This document shows positions 7,260 to 14,118 of a stretch of 43,913 nucleotides of DNA, piece after piece; position 1 is the stretch's first letter, and each line of letters opens with the position of its first letter. The position numbers and the translations under genes are program-made. The DNA comes from an uncultured Blastocatellia bacterium (GTDB lineage: Bacteria; Acidobacteriota; Blastocatellia; Pyrinomonadales; Pyrinomonadaceae): NCBI GenBank assembly GCA_946480785.1, contig CAMLLD010000056.1, positions 1 through 43,913 on the forward strand. Direction: 5' to 3'. The notes under the pieces are model-generated. The model did not search any database, was not told where the DNA came from, and was given only the letters and a program-made list of their open reading frames with translations.

Positions 7260-8615
7260 CTAAGGGCGCTTGGTGAGTTTGAAGTTGCCCGGGTGATCCG
7301 AGGGGACGATGTCCCAGCCGTTCGCCAGTTCCAGGGACCAGCCGTCGCCTTTCAACGGACGAGCGGAAAGATCCGTGGGCGCAGGGACGCGGGCGCGCGC
7401 GAGGTGACCGGCTGTGTCGCGCTCGAGCCACGCGCCGTTCGTCACGGTCAGCACGCCCCACGCATCGACCATTCGCAGCGTGGGATATACGGTGTTGCTC
7501 GCGTCAATGCCGATCACGTTGTTCGGATCGTAGCTGTAATTCACGTCCGCAGTAACAGACAGTATCAAGGTCGGGCCATCTAAAAATTTCTTTTTCGCTT
7601 CTGCTATTTGCTGTTTGCGACGCTGTTCCTGCTGAGTCTCGAGCGTAATGATCTCATCGCCGTTGTAACGCGGCACAGCAGCGCGTGCCGCCGCTTCCGA
7701 CACGCGAAGGCGAATGCCGAAACGCTGTCGCAACAGTTCTCCGAGATCAGAAGCAGGTCGCAAACTCTTACGCCACGGTCCACCACTGACATCGAGCAGC
7801 GCACCGTACGCCGGACCCGAAACATACGCAAACGAACGCGCAAACGTCGGATTGTTACGCGCCTGCCGCAGGATCAGATCGGCGCGGACGACGGTCTCCT
7901 GCAAGTCTGCCGAACTTAATTTCACGCCCGTGTATTCGGCCAGTCCCTCATTCAGCTCGAGCGCAACTTCGTTCTGCGCCGCAGCGGGAAACAGCGAACG
8001 CCGATACGCACGGAACAGCAACGCATCAGCAACAGCATCTCTTTGCGCCGGACCACTCGAGCGTAACGCGCGTTCGAGCGCGCGCCACTCCATCTGAATC
8101 CAGATCCGTCCATTCAACTCATCCAGATGCGCATTGACCGCATCACGCGCCGGCAATCCGAGCTGCTTCTGTAGCCGGTGAAAACACTCGTGCAACAACA
8201 AGCGTTCACGCGGCTGGCGAAAATCCGAAACCGGCCACATTACCATGGTCCAATGCACGCCGGCCCAGTCGGTCGCGGTATTCGCGGCGCTCATCTCATT
8301 TGGCAGCTTGCCGATGAAAACACCATCCTGCGCCACGAGCTTGCCCTCGAGGTCCGCCTGATTCGTGACAACGGCGCCGCTGCCGGGATCGACGAACATG
8401 ATTGGACCATACAACGGCACACCCCACATCTTCCTGCCGTCACGATCGGAAGTCTGCTTGAGCTCCTGAAAATATTGGGCGGCGAGTTTAGTATCGATCG
8501 AGGACGACTGCGCTATCGCAGACGGAACGAGTAAGAGCGCCAGCGCGAGGAGAATGAAAGCCGCGCGGCTGCTAGACAATTTTTGGTTAGCCCTGCGATG
8601 AGTGCTACTATTCAC
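7260..8615 (-). CDS. Secreted protein with HExxH zinc-metalloprotease-like motif
   Basis: The 451-residue product has an Arg-rich start and a hydrophobic stretch (about 19-35) ending in AIAQ, a likely signal peptide. The motif HECFH at residues 142-146 matches the zinc-binding HExxH, and LNEGLAEY at 221-228 resembles the NEGxA segment that supplies the third, glutamate ligand in gluzincins. The distance from HExxH to this Glu is about 77 residues, much longer than the 18 or so in the M1 family, so a helical insertion would have to be assumed. The C-terminal third (VNYSYDPNN, TLRMVDAWGVLTVTNGAWL) is beta-rich. I cannot name the family; protease function is inferred only from the motif. The gene is divergent from the GH16 gene. 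Confidence 0.72.
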   Translation of the reverse strand: MNSSTHRRANQKLSSSRAAFILLALALLLVPSAIAQSSSIDTKLAAQYFQELKQTSDRDGRKMWGVPLYGPIMFVDPGSGAVVTNQADLEGKLVAQDGVFIGKLPNEMSAANTATDWAGVHWTMVMWPVSDFRQPRERLLLHECFHRLQKQLGLPARDAVNAHLDELNGRIWIQMEWRALERALRSSGPAQRDAVADALLFRAYRRSLFPAAAQNEVALELNEGLAEYTGVKLSSADLQETVVRADLILRQARNNPTFARSFAYVSGPAYGALLDVSGGPWRKSLRPASDLGELLRQRFGIRLRVSEAAARAAVPRYNGDEIITLETQQEQRRKQQIAEAKKKFLDGPTLILSVTADVNYSYDPNNVIGIDASNTVYPTLRMVDAWGVLTVTNGAWLERDTAGHLARARVPAPTDLSARPLKGDGWSLELANGWDIVPSDHPGNFKLTKRP

Positions 8616-8684
8616 GCCTGATTCACACCTCCCGTTTGGGTTCTCACGTGACGCTCAGCACGTAGCCTTTCGACTCTGCATCCC

Positions 8685-8718
8685 CTACGACCCCGATGGT
8701 CCATCAAGAGGGGCGTAG
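8685..8718 (+). promoter_or_regulatory. Bulged leader hairpin before GH16 gene
   Basis: Nested complementary segments CTACG / CGTAG (8685-8689 with 8714-8718), CCCC / GGGG (8691-8694 with 8710-8713) and GATG / CATC (8695-8698 with 8702-8705) give a single interrupted stem of about 13 pairs with small bulges. It ends about seven bases before the AGGAGG ribosome-binding site and could control translation of the glucanase. It does not match any riboswitch consensus that I can recognise. Confidence 0.45.
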
Positions 8719-8737
8719 CCCACTCAGGAGGAAGATT

Positions 8738-10009
8738 ATGGCGCAGCCAAACAATACTACTCGCCGACTCTCATCACAGGCCAGCACGATCCTGTTGCTG
8801 GTTCTCACGACTTTGTTTTTGCACTTCAGCGCTCAGGCCGCAGCGCCGGTGGGCCAGACGATCTGGATACGCGCATCCGCAACCAATCTCTTCGTCTCGG
8901 CCGATCAGAACCGCGGAACATTCGCGCCGCTCGTTGCGGATCGCTCGACAGTCGACGCGTGGGAGCAGTTTCAGGTAGTCGACGCGGGCAGCGGTTTCAT
9001 CGCGTTCAAATCGATCGGCACAGGTCTGTTCGTGTCGGCCGATCAAGCTCGCGCAGCGTACGCTCCACTCGTTGCGGATCGCAGCGCGATCGGCACGTGG
9101 GAACAGTTTACGTGGACCGACATCGCCGGCGGCGCGTTCACACTCAAAGGACGAGCGCTCAATCGTTTCGTTTCCGCCGATCTCAATCGCGGAACGTTCG
9201 CGCCGCTCGTATGCGATCGCACTACCGCCGGAGGTTGGGAACAGTTTACGTGGGGCGCGGTCGGTTCGCAGCCGCCGGCAGGAGCGCCGCCGGGCTTCTC
9301 GCGCCTGGTCTGGTCCGACGAGTTCAATGGAACAACAATCAACACCGCAAACTGGGGCTACGATCTCGGCAACGGCGGCTTCGGCAACAACGAGCTCGAG
9401 AACTACACCAACAGACCGGAGAACGCGCGCATCGAGAACGGCATGCTCGTGATCGAAACGCGGCGAGAGAACTTAGGCGGCAGCGCCTACACGTCGGCGC
9501 GTCTGAAGACGCAGGGCAAACAATCGTTCGGCATCAACACCTGGGTCGAAGCACGCATCAACGCGCCGGAAGGGCAGGGCATCTGGCCGGCTTTCTGGAT
9601 GCTCGGCAACAGCATCAGCACGGTGGGTTGGCCATCGTGCGGCGAGATCGACATCATGGAGATGCGGGGCCAGAACCCGTTCCAAAACTTCGGTACGATT
9701 CACTGGGCCGATGCGAATGGGCAACACGCGTCGTTTGGCGGAACTTACAATTCCTCAACTTCGCTCGCGGCCGGCTTTCACACGTTTGCCGTCTCGCGCA
9801 CCGCAAGCACGATCACGTGGTATGTGGATCGGGTTCAGTATGCGCAGGCAAACATCGCCGGTGGCATCAACAGCACGTCCGAGTTTCAAGGCTCGTTCTT
9901 CATCCTGCTCAACGTCGCTGTGGGCGGAAACTTCGTCGGCAGTCCCGATGGCACGACTGTATTTCCGCAGCAGATGCAGGTTGATTGGGTGCGAGTCTGG
10001 GGAACCTAA
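8738..10009 (+). CDS. Secreted GH16 endo-beta-glucanase with N-terminal fascin-like beta-trefoil
   Basis: This 423-residue secreted enzyme has a signal peptide (about 1-36, hydrophobic ILLLVLTTLFLHF, then AQA). Three repeats of about 45 residues follow, each containing FVSAD and WEQF, forming a fascin-like beta-trefoil probably used for carbohydrate binding. The GH16 domain begins near residue 190 (LVWSDEFNG). The catalytic motif ExDxxE is present as EIDIME at 303-308, with Glu303 as nucleophile and Glu308 as acid/base by family precedent. GH16 enzymes of this type usually cleave beta-1,3-glucans such as laminarin. The start at 8738 is chosen over an in-frame ATG at 8696 because AGGAGG sits six bases before it and the signal peptide then starts normally. 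The gene is monocistronic, with a structured leader. Confidence 0.93.
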   Translation: MAQPNNTTRRLSSQASTILLLVLTTLFLHFSAQAAAPVGQTIWIRASATNLFVSADQNRGTFAPLVADRSTVDAWEQFQVVDAGSGFIAFKSIGTGLFVSADQARAAYAPLVADRSAIGTWEQFTWTDIAGGAFTLKGRALNRFVSADLNRGTFAPLVCDRTTAGGWEQFTWGAVGSQPPAGAPPGFSRLVWSDEFNGTTINTANWGYDLGNGGFGNNELENYTNRPENARIENGMLVIETRRENLGGSAYTSARLKTQGKQSFGINTWVEARINAPEGQGIWPAFWMLGNSISTVGWPSCGEIDIMEMRGQNPFQNFGTIHWADANGQHASFGGTYNSSTSLAAGFHTFAVSRTASTITWYVDRVQYAQANIAGGINSTSEFQGSFFILLNVAVGGNFVGSPDGTTVFPQQMQVDWVRVWGT

Positions 10010-10019
10010 GACGTAGAAA

Positions 10020-10061
10020 CTCCGCGAGGTCACGGCTGAACAGGTCATGGCCTCGCCGGAG
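10020..10061 (+). other. Imperfect hairpin after GH16 stop
   Basis: CTCCGCGAGG at 10020-10029 pairs with CCTCGCCGGAG at 10051-10061 with one bulged C, around a 21-base loop. It lies ten bases after the glucanase stop codon, but no T-run follows. It may be a 3'-end stabilising structure or a factor-dependent termination region. Confidence 0.4.
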
Positions 10062-10188
10062 AATCTTGGTTTGAAACGCTACACTCTCCGCATCGAACTA
10101 AGCCAAACGCCTTTCCATTTTACCGAGCGAACTTAGGATCTTCGCTGGCATCGAATCTGCTGAACTGTGGTCGGGGGCAGATGAGACG

Positions 10189-11379
10189 ATGATGAACAAT
10201 GGTCTGCGTGAAGGTGGAATGCTGGGCGTGATTCGTGAGCTGTCAGCTCAACGCGCGAGTGGCAGATTGCAAATCAGCACGGGGATGACTGAGGGCGCAC
10301 TTTTCTTCGCGCGGGGTCAACTCGTGGATGCTCGGCTCGGCAGGCTCAACGGCTTTCAAGCGATCAATGCCCTCGTTTCCGTGCCGGATGCCAGTTACAA
10401 CTTTGAGCCGTCGATAGCGCCGCCGGCGCAGAGTTCGATCGCTCCGAATGAGCGTTTGTTGTTGAAAGACTTCTTTGGCATTGAGGTCGTGGGCAATGAG
10501 CACTCGGACGACGTCGCGGCAAACTGGCTGGAAGACAGTTCGGCGCCGGAGCAAGTAGTGCCACTCGCTGAGGTCGCGGAAGCGTATCCGGACGATCAGC
10601 AGTTGTTGGCGAACGAGGATGAGGAAGTTACGCTGGTCCGACCGAAACCAGCCGTTGCAGAAACGCGACCTGAACCAATCGTCACAGAACCTCGATCCGA
10701 ACGAGCCGTTCCAGAATATCGAGACGAACCATTCGTGGCAGAGCCTGCACGCGGGCGAATCTTTGCCGAGCCGCGCGCTCCACTCGCGAACCGGCCGGTT
10801 ACCCGATCGAGATTTCTTCCTGCGTTGTTCGTGGTCCTGGTAACGGTGCTTGTGGCTGCGGCGGCAGTCGTGTTGTTGAATCGTTTGCGCAACCCTGACG
10901 CCACTGCATCGGTCGCGCCGGCCGCGCAGCCCTCGTCGCCTGCGGCAACACAACCAAGTCAGCCAGTAACACAACCAACTCAGCAACCAGACACACAGAC
11001 CGTCGCTGCTGTTCCTGACCTGACGGGTAAGTGGACGGTGATCAATACCGTCGAGCAAACCGCTTACGAACCTTACCGGAACATGGAGATCGGGTTTAAC
11101 GTCGCCATCAATCAGGCGGGAAGAGAAATCACCGGCACCGGCGAAAAGATTTCTGAAAACGGCCGCAGTCTACCTGCCGCAGGCAGAACCCCGATCCAGG
11201 TAAAAGGGACGATCGACGGCGACAACATCCAAGCCACGTTCTCGGAAAACGGCGCCGCGCGAAAAACCAACGGCCGTTTCGTGTGGCGAATTGATAGAGG
11301 CAGCGGTGGTCTAACAGGAACATTCGTATCGACGGCTGCTCGTACGAGCGGAAAATCAGCGGCGAAAAAGTCTTTGTAA
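10189..11379 (+). CDS. DUF4388 (PatA N-terminal-like) protein with single membrane helix
   Basis: The 396-residue protein starts with a domain like DUF4388 (about 8-97): a GVIRELSAQRASGRLQIS segment followed by GALFFARGQLVDARLG, as in PatA-like signalling proteins of gliding bacteria. A linker follows with five degenerate nine-residue repeats at about 156-200 (pattern V-x-E-x-R-x-E-x-x). A single membrane helix lies at about 210-231 (LPALFVVLVTVLVAAAAVVLL), then a Pro/Gln/Thr-rich tether and a C-terminal beta-rich domain (from about 280, LTGKWTVINTVEQ) that should be outside the cytoplasm. This suggests a sensor or scaffold linking a cytoplasmic domain to a periplasmic one; no partner is adjacent. 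Two consecutive ATG codons begin the gene, with only a weak ribosome-binding site. Confidence 0.8.
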   Translation: MMNNGLREGGMLGVIRELSAQRASGRLQISTGMTEGALFFARGQLVDARLGRLNGFQAINALVSVPDASYNFEPSIAPPAQSSIAPNERLLLKDFFGIEVVGNEHSDDVAANWLEDSSAPEQVVPLAEVAEAYPDDQQLLANEDEEVTLVRPKPAVAETRPEPIVTEPRSERAVPEYRDEPFVAEPARGRIFAEPRAPLANRPVTRSRFLPALFVVLVTVLVAAAAVVLLNRLRNPDATASVAPAAQPSSPAATQPSQPVTQPTQQPDTQTVAAVPDLTGKWTVINTVEQTAYEPYRNMEIGFNVAINQAGREITGTGEKISENGRSLPAAGRTPIQVKGTIDGDNIQATFSENGAARKTNGRFVWRIDRGSGGLTGTFVSTAARTSGKSAAKKSL

Positions 11380-11380
11380 C

Positions 11381-11398
11381 AACCCAGCCGGGTTTTTT
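11381..11398 (+). terminator. Rho-independent terminator
   Basis: Immediately after the TAA at 11377-11379, AACCC and GGGTT form a short stem around AGCC, followed directly by a run of T residues. This is the clearest intrinsic terminator in the window and ends transcription of the DUF4388 gene. Confidence 0.7.
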
Positions 11399-11436
11399 AT
11401 TATTGGCTCGATCATCTTCGTTCGGGTCGAAAGCAA

Positions 11437-13674
11437 ATGAACAATCACAAACTACCTGCGCGCTTCGCTCGCGTTGCGTTCACCACTCTGCTGCTACTCG
11501 TCTGTTGCGTGGCAAACACGCCGGCGCAGACGAACAAACGAGAACTCACGCTGGAATATGTCTTCGGTCCGGAAGGACGCGCCCTCGCGAGTGTTCCCGA
11601 GACCGCGTGGCTCGATGACGGCACGCTCGTGATGCTCGACAATCGTCGTCCGTCCGCGCAGCAAACCTTCGAGTGGCTTGATCCGAGGAACGGACAGAAG
11701 CACTCGATGGTTGATGCCGCGCGCGCCCTCGCTGATCTTAAGCGCAACGTCGCGGGCATGAACGTAGACGCGTTGCCGTGGCCGCTGGCTTTCGACGGCT
11801 ACGGCAAACAGGCGCTCTACGTTTTCAAAGACGATGTTTTCGTTCTCGACTTAGCCACTGCGCATTTCCGCCGGCTCACTTCAACGCCAGAGCCAGAAAC
11901 TTCAGCCAGCTTCTCGCCAAACGGTCGCCGCGTCGCTTACGTGCGCGCGAACAATCTTTATTCATTCGATCTCGACACGAATCGCGAGACTCAGCTCACG
12001 CGTGATGGTTCGGAAACACTGCTGAACGGCACGCTCTCGTGGGTCTATTGGGAAGAGGTTTTCGGCCGCCGCGACATCGGCTACTGGTGGGCGCCCGATT
12101 CACAAGCAATCGCTTATCTTCAGTCTGACGACTCAGCAGTCGATCTCAGTTATTTCGTCGATTTCGTTCCTTTCTCGCCGCGCGTAATCCACCAGCGTTA
12201 CGCGCGAGCGGGCCGCGCGAATCCGCGCGTGCGACTCGGCATCATCGAGTTGGGCCATGACAACCCCACCTGGATTCAGATCAACGACAAACCGTTCGAA
12301 TACATCGTCCGCGCGAAGTGGCTGCCCGACGCCCGTCGCTTGAGTCTCGAAACGATGCCGCGCCAGCAGACGGAGCTGTCCTTGTATTTCGCCAATCGCG
12401 AAACCGGAAAGGCCACCCGCGTGCTCACCGAGACGAATCCCGGTTGGGTGAACATGACCGACGACCTTTACTTCTTTGGTGACGAGCAACATTTTCTCTG
12501 GCCCTCGGAACGAGATGGTTACATGCATCTCTACCGCTATCGCATGGACGGCACACTCGAAAACCAGGTCACGAAAGGACGCTGGGCGTTGGCAAGCGCG
12601 GGCGGCATCGCGTTCTGGGTGCGTCAGGCGCTCGTCGGCGTCGACGAAAAGAACAACTGGATCTACTTCACCGCGCTCGAACAGTCGTCGACGGAAAGAC
12701 ATTTGTATCGCGTGCATCCGGACGGCTCGGGGTTCACGCGTCTTTCGAAAGAACCCGGTACGCACCGCATCTCAATGTCACCCGATGCGCGTTATTACCT
12801 GGATCGTTACTCAGACATCCGTACGCTCCCAGCGCTGCGACTGCACGCGAGCGATGGTCCAGTCGAGCAAACGATCGCTGCGGCGCGCCCGGAACTGCTC
12901 GCGCCATACGACGTGCAGTATCCGGAGTTACTCACGATCCCGGCAGCGGATGGTTTTCCGATGCCGGCCCAGATCATGAAGCCGAAAGATTTTCGTCCCG
13001 AGCGAAAGTATCCGGTGGTGATGTCGATCTACGGCGGAGCATCGGCGCCGCAGGTCATCAATGGCTGGCAGGGAGACGTCCTGTGGAACCAAATGCTGGT
13101 CGACGCGGGCTTCGTGGTCGTCAAGGTTGATAATCGATCGGCAACGGGCATCAGCAAGGAGTTGGAAAACACTGTCGTCAAACATCTGGGTGAAGCAGAG
13201 ACGCCCGACCTCGTCGCCGCGGCGCGTTGGTTGAAGAAGCAGAGTTGGGTCGATCCGGCGCGTGTGGGTGTGTGGGGCTGGAGTTACGGTGGTTACATGA
13301 CGCTGAATTTGCTGACGCGATCGGAGGAGTTCAAAGCGGGCATCTCAGTCGCGCCGGTGGTCGACTGGCGCTACTACGACAGCAAGTGGACCGAAGGCGC
13401 GATGCGGACGCCACAGGAGAACGCGGCGGGTTACGAGAGTTCATCGTTGATTCCGCTCGCCAAACAACTGCACGGGAATCTGCTGATCGTTTTCGGCACG
13501 TACGACGACAACGTGCATCCGTATAACGAGCTGGCCTTCATCGACGGGTTGATCGCCGCGGGCAAGAAGTTTCAAATGATGGCCTATCCGATGCGCAAGC
13601 ACGGCATCGCAGATGAAGCCGCGACGCTTCATCTGCGCTCGTTGATGCTCGACTTCTGGAAAGCAAATCTCTAG
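11437..13674 (+). CDS. Secreted S9B dipeptidyl-peptidase IV-like serine peptidase
   Basis: The 745-residue product begins with a signal peptide (hydrophobic FTTLLLLVCCVA, then TPAQT near residue 31). A beta-propeller domain follows (about 45-500). It includes WEEVFGRRDIGYWWAPDS, matching the paired-glutamate segment by which DPP IV enzymes hold the substrate amino terminus. The C-terminal alpha/beta-hydrolase has the catalytic triad Ser616 in GWSYGG, Asp690 in TYDDNVHP and His722 in KHGIAD, positioned as in DPP IV. It should release dipeptides from peptide N termini, often after proline, in the periplasm or outside the cell. Full family length is retained. It is preceded by a terminator and has its own start, with only a weak Shine-Dalgarno. 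Confidence 0.94.
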   Translation: MNNHKLPARFARVAFTTLLLLVCCVANTPAQTNKRELTLEYVFGPEGRALASVPETAWLDDGTLVMLDNRRPSAQQTFEWLDPRNGQKHSMVDAARALADLKRNVAGMNVDALPWPLAFDGYGKQALYVFKDDVFVLDLATAHFRRLTSTPEPETSASFSPNGRRVAYVRANNLYSFDLDTNRETQLTRDGSETLLNGTLSWVYWEEVFGRRDIGYWWAPDSQAIAYLQSDDSAVDLSYFVDFVPFSPRVIHQRYARAGRANPRVRLGIIELGHDNPTWIQINDKPFEYIVRAKWLPDARRLSLETMPRQQTELSLYFANRETGKATRVLTETNPGWVNMTDDLYFFGDEQHFLWPSERDGYMHLYRYRMDGTLENQVTKGRWALASAGGIAFWVRQALVGVDEKNNWIYFTALEQSSTERHLYRVHPDGSGFTRLSKEPGTHRISMSPDARYYLDRYSDIRTLPALRLHASDGPVEQTIAAARPELLAPYDVQYPELLTIPAADGFPMPAQIMKPKDFRPERKYPVVMSIYGGASAPQVINGWQGDVLWNQMLVDAGFVVVKVDNRSATGISKELENTVVKHLGEAETPDLVAAARWLKKQSWVDPARVGVWGWSYGGYMTLNLLTRSEEFKAGISVAPVVDWRYYDSKWTEGAMRTPQENAAGYESSSLIPLAKQLHGNLLIVFGTYDDNVHPYNELAFIDGLIAAGKKFQMMAYPMRKHGIADEAATLHLRSLMLDFWKANL

Positions 13675-13710
13675 GCGACTTAGCTCCCGGTTGTCTTACC
13701 TGTTGACAGT

Positions 13711-13754
13711 CCACAGGAGACGGCAGTAAGCTCCTGTGGCTAATCAACAGGAGG
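13711..13754 (+). promoter_or_regulatory. Mutually exclusive hairpins over the padR ribosome-binding site
   Basis: CTCCTGTGG at 13731-13739 is exactly complementary to CCACAGGAG at 13711-13719 (9 pairs, 11-base loop). Its first seven bases are also exactly complementary to ACAGGAG at 13747-13753, which overlaps the AGGAGG ribosome-binding site of the PadR gene at 13749-13754 (7 pairs, 9-base loop). The two stems cannot coexist. This could be a translational switch or, as DNA, a repeated operator. A TTGACA just upstream (13703-13708) is a possible -35 box. Confidence 0.4.
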
Positions 13755-13767
13755 ACAGATCCCCGCG

Positions 13768-14118
13768 ATGGTCAGGGAAAGTAAACATGAAGTCCTGCCG
13801 GGCACTCTCAACCTTCTAATCCTCAAGACGCTCGCGACGCTCGGACCGCTACATGGATACGGAATCGCGCGCCGCATCGAGCAGGTGAGTGGAGATCTGC
13901 TGGAGCTCAACCAGGGCACCATCTATCCCGCTCTGTTGAAGCTCGAGCAGATGGGCTGGATTCGCACCAAATGGAGCGTGTCGGAAAACAATCGCCGCGC
14001 TAAGTTCTATTCCCTGACTCCCGCCGGAAAGAAACAGTTGGCGCGAGAGGAAGAAGAATGGCGGCGCACGTCGTCGATTGTGACGCGGTTTCTCACACCC
14101 TCGGAGAATAAATCATGA
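13768..14118 (+). CDS. PadR family transcriptional regulator
   Basis: This 116-residue winged-helix protein matches the PadR family. LPGTLNLLILKTL and GPLHGYGIARRIEQVSG form the first helices, LNQGTIYPALLKLEQMGWI is the recognition helix and wing, and a C-terminal dimerisation helix (REEEEWRRTSSIVTRFL) is present. In Acidobacteriota, PadR genes of this short type commonly precede ADOP permease genes and presumably repress them. Here the stop overlaps the permease start (ATGA at 14115-14118), so the two are translationally coupled. The AGGAGG ribosome-binding site at 13749-13754 is 13 bases from the ATG, longer than usual, and lies in a potential hairpin. The ligand is unknown. Confidence 0.93.
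   Translation: MVRESKHEVLPGTLNLLILKTLATLGPLHGYGIARRIEQVSGDLLELNQGTIYPALLKLEQMGWIRTKWSVSENNRRAKFYSLTPAGKKQLAREEEEWRRTSSIVTRFLTPSENKS

Noticed and set aside
8640..8737. Leader before GH16 considered as a c-di-GMP riboswitch
   Set aside because: The conserved internal bases and the two-helix layout of that class could not be matched; only a single bulged hairpin is supported.
8959..9984. 341-codon plus-strand frame inside the GH16 gene
   Set aside because: It is an alternate-frame shadow with Arg/His-rich nonsense composition; the GH16 frame carries signal peptide, repeats and catalytic motif.
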